Source: Pelodictyon phaeoclathratiforme BU-1
Lineage (GTDB): Bacteria; Bacteroidota; Chlorobiia; Chlorobiales; Chlorobiaceae
Direction of reading: 5' to 3'
Assembly (NCBI RefSeq): GCF_000020645.1
Contig: NC_011060.1
Coordinates: forward strand, 184,501 to 248,500
Length of the DNA stretch: 64,000 nucleotides
The notes below the pieces were generated by a model. It saw only the letters and a program-made list of their open reading frames with translations, did not search any database and was not told where the DNA came from. A program made the position numbers and the translations under genes. Position 1 is the first letter of the stretch; each line of letters starts with the position of its first letter. Below are positions 44,659-53,120 of this stretch, in pieces.

Positions 44659-47022
44659 ATGACTGGTTATTTGCAGTATTGGCGGGGAGGAAAGTCCTGG
44701 CGCTCTGGGCGCTTTGCTGCTGCTTCGGCGGGGTTGATTTTTTTTATCATCATCGCCCTTACAGGCACGATTGGTGCCACTCTTTCCCTTGCAGCTCTCA
44801 AGAGTGATGCCAGTATGCGCACCCTTGTTGAGGCCAGGAAAGCTTTGGAACAGGCGGAAAAGAGTGCCGATCCTGATCAGATTGAGGTTGCTTTGAGTCT
44901 GAACAATCTTGCTGGTCAGTGCTTCTTTCTGAATCAATATGCAACAGCCGACACCCTTTTCAGGCGGGCACTGGCAATCCGGGAGAAATCCCTTGGTTCT
45001 GCTCACCTCGATGTGGCAACGAGTTTGAACAACCTGGCGGAGTTATATAAAATTCAGGCCCGATACGCAGAGGCAGAGCCTCTCTGCATTCGTGCACTTG
45101 CTATCCGTGAGGGCTCTTTTGGGCCGGATCATCCCTCTATTGCAATGAGTCTGAATGCTCTTGCAGGACTTTATTTTATTCAGGGACGGTATCTGGAATC
45201 CGAGCTACTCTTCAAGCGTGCATTAGCAATGCATGACAGGCTTCTTGGTCCAGACCATCCTGATCATCCCGAGGTTGTCATGGGCTTGAACAACCTTGCA
45301 ACTCTTTGTCAGTTTCAGGGCAGATATACTGAAGCCGAGCCATACTATCGACGTGCACTGGCAATCAGTGAAAAGCTTGCTCGGCATGATCAACCGGAAG
45401 TTGCGACCTCTTTGAACAACTTTGCAGAGTTCTGTAAGATTCTTGGCCGTTATGCAGAAGCTGAGCCTCTTTTGACCCGTGCGCTCTCAATTCGGGAGAA
45501 AATATTTGGTACTGCGCATCCCGATGTTGCGACGAGTCTTAACAATCTTGCCGGCCTTTACTTTGCACAAGGCCGGTTTAGAGAGGCAGCTCCATTATAC
45601 AAGCGATCACTGGCAATTCGGGAGAAAATTTTTGGTTCCGCTCACCCTGATGTGGCAATAAGCCTGAATAATCTTGCTGAGCTCTACAAAACGCAGGGCA
45701 AATATGCTGAAGCGGCTCCACTCTTTCTGCAAGCCCTTGCAATAAAGGAAAAGTTTTTTTGTTCCGCTCACATCCAGACAGTAGTGGGTCTGAATGCTCT
45801 TGCCGGTTTTTACTCGTTTCAGGGCCGGTATGCAGATGCTGAAGCGCTTATGAAGAGGGCGCTTGCCATCCGCGATAAGATTGTCGGTTCGGTTCAACCC
45901 GACAGAGCAACCTGCATGAATAACCTTGCCGGACTCTATTCCGCACAAGGCCGATACAGAGCTGCTGAGCTGCTGTACAGTCGTTCGTTTGCATTGCGGG
46001 TGGAGTCTGTCGGGCCTGAGCATGTCATGGTTGCCGAAAGTCTGAATAACCAGGCTGAACTCTGTCGCTCGTTAGGCCAGTATGCAGATGCTGCTCCACT
46101 CTATAATCGTGCACTTGCCATTCAGGAGAAGGTTTTTGGTTTAGATCACCCCTGTGTTGCAAGAACTCTGAACAACATAGGGAAGCTCTATTCAATACAA
46201 AATAAATATGCAGATGCTGAGCAACTCTACCGACGTGCACTTGTCATCCGGGAAAAGTTTTTTGGCCCTGATCACCCCTATGTCGCAAGAAGTCTGAATA
46301 ATCTCGCATCTCTTTATTCTGCTGATGGTCGGTATGCTGAAGCGCATCGCCTTTACGTCCGTGCGCTTGCTATTCGTGAAGAGGCGCTTGGTTTTGATCA
46401 TCCGGATGTTGCCTTGAGTCTGAATAATCTTGCCGCTCTTTATCAGGCTCAAGGCCGTTGTGCATTGGCCGAGCCACTCTACACTCGTGCACTCGATATT
46501 CAGGAGAAGGCTTTCGGGGTCGAGCACCCGGATGTTGCTACAACACTGAACAATCTTGGGAGGCTCTATTATGCCGGTAACCGCAATGTCGAGTCAGAAG
46601 CGTTGTACCGGCGAGCACTTGCCATTCAGGAAAAAGTCTTCGGGGCATGGCACCCTGATGTGGCCACCACCCTGAATAATCTTGCATTACTGTACAAATT
46701 TGAGGGTAGATACGCTGATGCCAAGCCACTCTTTACCCGCTCCATTGCGATTCGCGAAAAGTGTTTCGGTCAGGATAACCAAAATGTAGCTGTGAGTTTA
46801 CAGAACCTTGCCGAACTTTATACTGCTGAAGGTCGCTATGCTGAGGCTGAGCCATTTACCAGACGTTCATTGGCAATTGTAGAGAAGAGTCTTGGTCCTG
46901 TTGATGCCAATGTTGCTACGCTCCTTGAACATTTGGCGATCATCTGCCGGAAAACCGGGCAGGGAGTTGTTGCTGATGAGGCGCAAAAGCGTGCAGCAGT
47001 GATAAGGAGTCTGCATCACTGA
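44659..47022 (+). CDS. TPR protein with 17 repeats and N-terminal membrane anchor
   Basis: 787 residues from the ATG at 44659 (ribosome site GGAATATT). One membrane span near residues 19–44, then 17 consecutive TPR units of about 42 residues with consensus VA-SLNNLA-LY--QGRYAEAEPLY-RALAIREK-FG-DHPD; unit 3 has an extra three residues. This is the kinesin-light-chain-like (TPR_12) class used for protein–protein assembly. The orientation of the repeats is not clear from sequence. A longer reading from a TTG at 44605 is less likely. Confidence 0.88.
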   Translation: MTGYLQYWRGGKSWRSGRFAAASAGLIFFIIIALTGTIGATLSLAALKSDASMRTLVEARKALEQAEKSADPDQIEVALSLNNLAGQCFFLNQYATADTLFRRALAIREKSLGSAHLDVATSLNNLAELYKIQARYAEAEPLCIRALAIREGSFGPDHPSIAMSLNALAGLYFIQGRYLESELLFKRALAMHDRLLGPDHPDHPEVVMGLNNLATLCQFQGRYTEAEPYYRRALAISEKLARHDQPEVATSLNNFAEFCKILGRYAEAEPLLTRALSIREKIFGTAHPDVATSLNNLAGLYFAQGRFREAAPLYKRSLAIREKIFGSAHPDVAISLNNLAELYKTQGKYAEAAPLFLQALAIKEKFFCSAHIQTVVGLNALAGFYSFQGRYADAEALMKRALAIRDKIVGSVQPDRATCMNNLAGLYSAQGRYRAAELLYSRSFALRVESVGPEHVMVAESLNNQAELCRSLGQYADAAPLYNRALAIQEKVFGLDHPCVARTLNNIGKLYSIQNKYADAEQLYRRALVIREKFFGPDHPYVARSLNNLASLYSADGRYAEAHRLYVRALAIREEALGFDHPDVALSLNNLAALYQAQGRCALAEPLYTRALDIQEKAFGVEHPDVATTLNNLGRLYYAGNRNVESEALYRRALAIQEKVFGAWHPDVATTLNNLALLYKFEGRYADAKPLFTRSIAIREKCFGQDNQNVAVSLQNLAELYTAEGRYAEAEPFTRRSLAIVEKSLGPVDANVATLLEHLAIICRKTGQGVVADEAQKRAAVIRSLHH

Positions 47023-47123
47023 TATCAGGAGTGGTCATTGTGTGAAATGTCTTATATTGTCGAACAGGCATTAATGATAAACACTCAATTCGTATCAAGG
47101 TTGTATCAAGCGAAGAGAAAAAA

Positions 47124-47495
47124 ATGATGAAATGTTTCGTAAAAAGAACTGTTCTCCGGCTCATGAAGTCTTTATTGCTCTCTTTTTTTGTTCTGTTGGG
47201 CGTTTCGCCATTATCTCAGGCACGTACATTGAAAGTTGGCGATGAATATGCTGGCGGTATAGTCATTTACCTCTTCCAGCCAGGTGAGGAGGGTTTTAAG
47301 GAAAGGGCAGAAGAGGTCATGATTGTCGGTGAGACTACGCTGTCGGAGCATCTCTACTGGTCGGATGCCAAAGCGGCATCCGATAAATTTGATTCACCCT
47401 CTTATGGTGACTGGGGTGAATCTGGTGCTTTGTTGCCCGAACGTGTTACTGCCAATGAAGTTATCAAAAGCGATGTTCAACAGATATATCGGTAA
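47124..47495 (+). CDS. Secreted Lcl/DUF1566-like N-terminal fragment
   Basis: 123 residues with a signal peptide (LLLSFFVLLGVSPLSQA) and the start of a DUF1566-type domain (VGDEYAGGIVIYLFQPGE, YWSDAKAA) without the usual WYLPS ending. Its neighbour carries the other half of the motif set. Confidence 0.55.
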   Translation: MMKCFVKRTVLRLMKSLLLSFFVLLGVSPLSQARTLKVGDEYAGGIVIYLFQPGEEGFKERAEEVMIVGETTLSEHLYWSDAKAASDKFDSPSYGDWGESGALLPERVTANEVIKSDVQQIYR

Positions 47496-47552
47496 CGATG
47501 GAAGTTCATGTTCTCCAGTGAGAGCGTCCTCTTTTTAATGGATTATTTTTGC

Positions 47553-48020
47553 ATGATGGAAGCACATAAAAGGAAATGCCTCTCCCTGTTGACAGTCATG
47601 ATGATTTACTCGACCTCCCCTTTTTTGTTGGCAGCTCCCTCTAACGGGGAGACAGAGGTGACGCGAGGCAAGGTTGCTCTTCTTGAAAAGCAGAGTAAGT
47701 CAGCATATACCGCGTCGGTGCAACATGGTCTTATTGCGGCGAAAGAGAATCTCTCGGGAAACTTCAATTGGAGCGATGCTTTTGGAGCGTGTGAGCGGAT
47801 GGAGGAAAATGGTTATAACGACTGGCACTTGCCGAACAAGGATGAGCTGAACAAGCTCTATCTCGCAAGAACACTCATTGGTGGTTTTTCAGACGACAGA
47901 TACTGGAGCTCGACGGAGTATGATCAACAATCTGCATTAAGTCAGCAATTCCTTGATGGCTCTCAAAAGTTGATTCCCAAGGTAGAGAGTTTGTCCGTCC
48001 GGCCAGTTCGCACCTTTTAA
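47553..48020 (+). CDS. DUF1566 (Lcl-like) secreted protein
   Basis: 155 residues with a signal peptide and a DUF1566 domain: FNWSDAFGACERMEENGYNDWHLPNKDEL then YWSSTEYD and a final SVRPVRTF. The Lcl C-terminal fold occurs in secreted adhesion-type proteins. The two short DUF1566-like genes next to each other may be a split or duplicated gene. Confidence 0.75.
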   Translation: MMEAHKRKCLSLLTVMMIYSTSPFLLAAPSNGETEVTRGKVALLEKQSKSAYTASVQHGLIAAKENLSGNFNWSDAFGACERMEENGYNDWHLPNKDELNKLYLARTLIGGFSDDRYWSSTEYDQQSALSQQFLDGSQKLIPKVESLSVRPVRTF

Positions 48021-48051
48021 CTGATCTCTTGTTTATGATAACGGGAAGAAA

Positions 48052-49074
48052 GTGAGCTATTACTGGATAAAAAAAATCATGTTTTTTGCGCTGCTGCTTT
48101 TCCTTTTCGCCGTGTCGGGCACTGCTGCAACGACACCCGGAGAAAGCTGTTCGCTGCTGAATGTCTCTTATGATACTTCGCGGGAGCTTTACAAAACCGA
48201 AAATGCGGCGTTTGTACAATACTGGAAAAAGAAAACCGGCCAGACGGTGATCATTAACCAGTCACATGGTGCTACAGGAAAGCAGTCCCGTGCTGTTATT
48301 AACGGACTTGAAGAGGCTGATGTGGTGACGCTGGCACTTGCCAGTGATATTGATGCCATTGCCGAGTGTAAACTTCTCGCATGTAACTGGCAGAAAAGGT
48401 TTCCGTTCAAAAGCACTCCATACTCATCGACCATTCTCTTTGTGGTTCGGAAGGGAAACCCGAAACAGATCAGAAACTGGGATGATCTGGTGAAACCTGG
48501 CGTATCGGTCATTACTTCAAACCCGAAAACATCAGGCGCTGCACGGTGGAACTACCTGGCGGCATGGGGCTACAAGCAAAAACAGACGGGATCAAAAGAG
48601 GAGGCACAAGACTTTGTAAAGGCATTATACCGTAATGTTCAGGTGCTTGATACCGGAGCCCGTGGCTCAACCATAACTTTTGCGCAGCGCGGCTTTGGTG
48701 ATGTGCTTCTGACCTGGGAGTATGAAGCTCATCATATTCTTGAAGAGTACGGTGCAGACAACTTTGAAATCGTCGCTCCATCAATCAGCATTCTTGCAGA
48801 GCCACCAGTGGCCATTGTGGATAAAAACGTTATGAAACATGGTTCCCGCAAGTTGGCGGAAGCTTATCTGCATTTTCTCTACACTTCCAGGGCCCAGGAA
48901 ATTATTGCACAACACTTCTATCGTCCGTGCATTCCTGCTGCACGGAAAAAATATGCGGCAAATTTTTCGCCCGTCAAGCTCTTTACCCTTCAAGAGGTGT
49001 TTGGAAGTTGGCGCATTGCCCAGAAAACCCATTTTGGCGATGGAGGAGTTTTTGATCAGATCTACGTACCCTGA
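48052..49074 (+). CDS. sbp: Sulfate ABC transporter substrate-binding protein (orphan)
   Basis: 340 residues. Signal peptide (FFALLLFLFAVSGTAA), and the family signatures NQSHGATGKQSRAV and ITSNPKTSGAARWNYLAAWGY that bind sulfate. Start at a GTG at 48052; the ATG at 48079 is also possible. No permease or ATPase gene for it lies in the window, so it is either orphan or works with a distant transporter. Confidence 0.85.
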   Translation: MSYYWIKKIMFFALLLFLFAVSGTAATTPGESCSLLNVSYDTSRELYKTENAAFVQYWKKKTGQTVIINQSHGATGKQSRAVINGLEEADVVTLALASDIDAIAECKLLACNWQKRFPFKSTPYSSTILFVVRKGNPKQIRNWDDLVKPGVSVITSNPKTSGAARWNYLAAWGYKQKQTGSKEEAQDFVKALYRNVQVLDTGARGSTITFAQRGFGDVLLTWEYEAHHILEEYGADNFEIVAPSISILAEPPVAIVDKNVMKHGSRKLAEAYLHFLYTSRAQEIIAQHFYRPCIPAARKKYAANFSPVKLFTLQEVFGSWRIAQKTHFGDGGVFDQIYVP

Positions 49075-49163
49075 AACATTTTTTTCGCTGAAAAGAGCTC
49101 ACAGTGTTCAGGATATCCAAAGACAGATTTCTGTGAATGGAGCTAAACGGATAATGCTGTTTT

Positions 49164-50174
49164 ATGCTGGATTGGTTTGCCCGTATACCGCGTATTGAGT
49201 TGGCAGAGCCCTCGTGGCTGTTGCTTTTGCCGTTGTTTGCTCTGGCTGCCTGGTTCAGGGCTTGGCGGGAGCATCTTGGCAAAACTCCTGCCATTCTCTT
49301 TCCGGGAGTTGAAAGGCTGAAAGATTCGGGATTTGATGCCCATTTGTGGTTGCGTGAAATGCCGCATTGGCTGCGTTGGAGTGCTTTTGTTCTCTGTGTA
49401 CTTGCGCTTACAGGGCCTCATCTTTTATTTCGTCAGAGTGAAGCTGAATCGCGGGGTATTGATGTGATACTGGCCCTTGATATTTCGGAATCGATGCTTC
49501 AGAAAGATGTTGGTGGAACAAGCCGTCTTGATGCTGCGCGGGAGGTTTCGCGCAATTTTGTATTGCGTCGTTCGAATGACCGGATTGGGCTTGTGGTGTT
49601 TCGTGGAAAGGGGTATACACAGTGTCCGTTGACCCTCGATCATGAGGTGCTTGCCATGCTGCTTGACCGTCTTTCTCCTGGGGTGATACAGGATGATGGT
49701 ACGGCGATTGGTACGGCGATTCTTATTGCTGTCAATCGTCTCAAAGCGTCGGAGTCGTTGCACAAGGTACTTATTCTTGTTACGGATGGTGAAAATAATG
49801 CTGGAGAGGTTGGGCCAGGAACGGCAGCCAGCATAGCAGCTCGGAGCGGGGTCAGAATTTATGTTATAAACGCCGGTTTTAAAGTTGTTGAAGATCGCAT
49901 TGATCCGCCAGAGGAGAGTGGCCGTTACATACAGAAGGATGAAGAGTCGCTGCAGGGGATTGCCCGAACGACTGGTGGAGGGTATTTCAGAGTCGAGGAT
50001 CCAGCAGCATTTGATCAAACAATCAGATCTATCGATCGGCTTGAAAAAAAACGGTTTACCGGGCCGGTTATGGAGCATCGTTCAGGGTTGTTTTTGCCGC
50101 TCTTGACGATGGCGATTCTGCTGCTGTTGCTGGAGGTTGTTTTGTCGAATACCCGACTGCTCAGGATACCGTAG
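49164..50174 (+). CDS. batA: BatA-like vWA membrane protein
   Basis: 336 residues. Two N-terminal membrane spans, a vWA domain (about 100–280) with MIDAS motif DISES and the TGGGYF and TDGENN motifs, and a C-terminal span. It is followed by batB 40 bases downstream. Envelope system linked to MoxR in other bacteria; its job here is unknown. Confidence 0.85.
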   Translation: MLDWFARIPRIELAEPSWLLLLPLFALAAWFRAWREHLGKTPAILFPGVERLKDSGFDAHLWLREMPHWLRWSAFVLCVLALTGPHLLFRQSEAESRGIDVILALDISESMLQKDVGGTSRLDAAREVSRNFVLRRSNDRIGLVVFRGKGYTQCPLTLDHEVLAMLLDRLSPGVIQDDGTAIGTAILIAVNRLKASESLHKVLILVTDGENNAGEVGPGTAASIAARSGVRIYVINAGFKVVEDRIDPPEESGRYIQKDEESLQGIARTTGGGYFRVEDPAAFDQTIRSIDRLEKKRFTGPVMEHRSGLFLPLLTMAILLLLLEVVLSNTRLLRIP

Positions 50175-50214
50175 CGTATTGATATTGAAATAGTTGCCGT
50201 ACAGGAGTGATCTC

Positions 50215-51246
50215 ATGTGTTTTGCCTGGCCAGATAATATTGGATATTTACTTTTTTTGATGCCCCTTGCCGTGATTTTGGGGTATGGAGTCGTAAGGCA
50301 GCTTCATGCACGCGAAGCCGTTTTTGGCCCTGCGCTGATTGATGCTATGATGGGACGCCTGTCTTTGAGAGTTCTGGTTGTAAAAAAACTGTTGATTTTT
50401 TGTGGTATCGCGTTGCTGCTCTTTGCGTTGGCGGGTCCCCGGTTTTGCAGTGGAGGCCGACCGGTGTTGCGCAAAGGTGCCGATATCGTTTTTATGCTTG
50501 ATGTTTCCCGGAGTATGAGGGCAAGAGATGTGCTTCCTGACCGTCTCGGGCAGGCGAAGCAGGAGATAACAAGTATCAGTCGTGCTGTCACTGGCGGACG
50601 GATGTCTATTCTTCTTTTTGCTGCCAGTCCACTGGTTCAGTGCCCCCTTACGACGGATCGGGATGCTTTCGATGCTCTGCTTGGCATGGCTTCACCCGAT
50701 CTGATCGAAGAGCAGGGTACCTCTTTCCGTGCGGCGTTTGAGCTTGCCGGACGACTTCTTGAACCGACATTGGAGGATCGAATGGCATCAGGGGTAAAAG
50801 GAGAGAAGATTGTGGTGCTGCTGAGTGATGGGGAGGATCATACCGGTGAGGTTCGGAGTGCAGTCCAGCAGTTGAAAAAAGCGAATGTTCATTTGTTTGT
50901 GATAGGAGTTGGTATGCGTCAGCCTGTTGTGATTCCGTTGGATGATGCCGGGGAAGGAGTCAAACGGGATGAGCATGACAGGGTGATCATGAGCAGTTTC
51001 AGACCTGAATTCTTACAGATGCTGGCCCGTGAAGCTGCCGGGTTTTATTTTCGAAGCAGTGCCGAACATGCCGTTTATAAGGAGGTTTCTGAAAGCATTA
51101 ACCGTATTGCCTCCGCTTCCCGATGGGTGATGGAGCCTGGTGAGCGTGAACCGCTTTATCGTTATTTTGTTGCGGCAGGACTTTTTTTACTGCTCACTGA
51201 AACTATGGTTGGAAGAGCTGCAGGAAAGAGGCGGAGCTGTTCCTGA
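50215..51246 (+). CDS. batB: BatB-like vWA membrane protein
   Basis: 343 residues with the same layout as BatA: two N-terminal spans, vWA with MIDAS DVSRS and LLSDGEDH motif, a C-terminal span. Start chosen at ATG 50215 behind ACAGGAGTGATCTC; an upstream reading from 50194 is weaker. The TPR gene that follows BatB in Bacteroidetes Bat operons is missing here. Confidence 0.85.
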   Translation: MCFAWPDNIGYLLFLMPLAVILGYGVVRQLHAREAVFGPALIDAMMGRLSLRVLVVKKLLIFCGIALLLFALAGPRFCSGGRPVLRKGADIVFMLDVSRSMRARDVLPDRLGQAKQEITSISRAVTGGRMSILLFAASPLVQCPLTTDRDAFDALLGMASPDLIEEQGTSFRAAFELAGRLLEPTLEDRMASGVKGEKIVVLLSDGEDHTGEVRSAVQQLKKANVHLFVIGVGMRQPVVIPLDDAGEGVKRDEHDRVIMSSFRPEFLQMLAREAAGFYFRSSAEHAVYKEVSESINRIASASRWVMEPGEREPLYRYFVAAGLFLLLTETMVGRAAGKRRSCS

Positions 51247-51353
51247 GAACTCTTCCGAGAGAGCGTTACCCCTTTCTTGTTGAAAAAAAATGTTACATTA
51301 TTCCGTATAATCAAGTGGGGTTGGTTCATTTTCAGACGAAAAACAGAGACGTT

Positions 51354-51653
51354 ATGGAGCAGCAGAACAGTGGTAAGAAAGTTCTTGACTCAATTGAAAG
51401 GGCAAGGCTGGGGTTGAGGGTATTCAGCTTGCCTTTCGCTGAAGCTGAAGAGGTGATTGATGCCTATGTGAGTGGAGGAGATTATGATCCGGCGTGTGTA
51501 GAACTCTTCAAGGATCAGCTTGATACCCAGCGACATATCCAGGAGAAAAGTGTGGAGCTGTTATCTACAGGTGCCCAGATTTTGCGGCTTGTGGTTGGCG
51601 CCCTTATAAAAAACATTCCGCAGCCACCTACTGAAGAGAGTTCCTCTTCCTGA
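51354..51653 (+). CDS. Small helical protein upstream of clpB
   Basis: 99 residues, all-helical (LDSIERARLGLRVFSLPFAEAEEVIDAY), acidic, Ser-rich tail (EESSSS). No family recognised. It lies 30 bases before the ClpB gene and is probably co-transcribed with it. Confidence 0.6.
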   Translation: MEQQNSGKKVLDSIERARLGLRVFSLPFAEAEEVIDAYVSGGDYDPACVELFKDQLDTQRHIQEKSVELLSTGAQILRLVVGALIKNIPQPPTEESSSS

Positions 51654-51683
51654 ACATGAACGTCTCGCAAAACAGCTAAAACC

Positions 51684-53009
51684 ATGCAGTTCGATCCAAA
51701 CAAGTTTACCCTGAAAGCCCAGGAGGCATTGCAGGCGGCTTCGACGCTTGCTGCCAGCCGTCAGCATCAACAGATAGAGCCGGAACATCTTCTCTATGCC
51801 ATGTTCGACGATAAAAGCAGTATTGCCGTACAGATAGCACAGAAGCTGGAGGCGTCGGCAGAAACGCTGCAATTGGCGCTTGATCGCGAAATCGAAAGAA
51901 TTCCGAGGGTTACGGGAGCTTCTGCTACAGGGCAGTATATCTCCCAGAATCTCGGCAAGGTCTTTGATGTAGCTCTTAAAGAGGCCGAAAGCCTGAAGGA
52001 TGAGTACATCAGCTCCGAGCATCTTTTGATTGCCATGGGTGAGGCTGGCATACCGGTTTCACGGATGTTGCGGGATGCAGGATTCAACAGGGACTCCATT
52101 CTCAAAGTCCTTGCCACAGTCAGGGGCTCCCAGCGGGTCACCAGTCAGAGCGCTGAAGAGAGCTATAATTCACTGAAAAAATATTCGCGGAACCTCAATG
52201 ATCAGGCCCGAAAGGGGAAACTCGATCCCGTTATCGGTCGTGACGAGGAGATTCGCAGAGTGCTGCAGATTCTCAGTCGCCGTACCAAGAACAATCCGGT
52301 ACTGATCGGTGAACCGGGGGTTGGCAAGACTGCAATTGTCGAAGGAATCGCTCAACGCATTGTGGCTGGTGATGTACCTGAAAACCTCAAGAGTAAAGAG
52401 ATTGCCGCGCTTGATATTGCCCAGCTTGTGGCTGGAGCCAAATTTCGCGGAGAGTTCGAGGAGCGCCTGAAAGCGGTTGTCCGTGAGGTTCAGTCTGCCG
52501 AAGGGGAGGTCATTCTTTTTATTGATGAACTTCACCTGCTTGTTGGTGCCGGGTCAGCGGAGGGGTCAATGGATGCGGCCAATATTTTGAAACCGGCTCT
52601 TGCTCGCGGCGAACTGCGTTGTATAGGCGCCACCACCCTTGATGAGTATCGCAAGCATATTGAAAAGGATGCTGCTTTGGAACGTCGTTTCCAGACCGTG
52701 GTGGTCGATCAGCCGAGTGTTGAGGACACGGTATCTATTTTGCGCGGACTCAAGGAGAAATACGAGATCCATCATGGCGTACGTATCAAGGATGCGGCTA
52801 TCGTTGCCGCTGCCGAGCTTTCCAACCGCTATATTGCAGACCGTTTTTTGCCCGATAAGGCTATTGATCTGATTGACGAGGCTTCATCGCGTCTCCGCCT
52901 TGAAATCGACAGCAGTCCTGAAGAGCTTGATCGGATAAACCGTGAGATCCGTCGTCTTGAAATTGAACGAGAAGCCTTGAGGCGCGAAATTGAAGCTGGA
53001 GGGCAATAA
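51684..53009 (+). CDS. clpB: ClpB N-terminal half (N domain plus first AAA module)
   Basis: 441 residues. Complete Clp_N domain (1–145), then NBD1 with Walker A GEPGVGKT and Walker B LFIDELH, and only the first turn of the middle coiled-coil (RRLEIEREALRREIEAGG) before an in-frame stop. No second AAA+ module follows; the next gene is unrelated. Green sulfur bacteria are known to have split ClpB proteins, so this is probably a working half rather than a broken gene. The C-terminal half would have to be elsewhere. Confidence 0.88.
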   Translation: MQFDPNKFTLKAQEALQAASTLAASRQHQQIEPEHLLYAMFDDKSSIAVQIAQKLEASAETLQLALDREIERIPRVTGASATGQYISQNLGKVFDVALKEAESLKDEYISSEHLLIAMGEAGIPVSRMLRDAGFNRDSILKVLATVRGSQRVTSQSAEESYNSLKKYSRNLNDQARKGKLDPVIGRDEEIRRVLQILSRRTKNNPVLIGEPGVGKTAIVEGIAQRIVAGDVPENLKSKEIAALDIAQLVAGAKFRGEFEERLKAVVREVQSAEGEVILFIDELHLLVGAGSAEGSMDAANILKPALARGELRCIGATTLDEYRKHIEKDAALERRFQTVVVDQPSVEDTVSILRGLKEKYEIHHGVRIKDAAIVAAAELSNRYIADRFLPDKAIDLIDEASSRLRLEIDSSPEELDRINREIRRLEIEREALRREIEAGGQ

Positions 53010-53120
53010 CCTGCTTTTTCGGGCTTTGAATTTATTGCGTTTTTAAAACGTTGTAACCTCTTTACAACCGTCAGGAAGAAGTTCTCTTTGGGGGCTTCGT
53101 TCTGTTAATTTATTTTTGTT

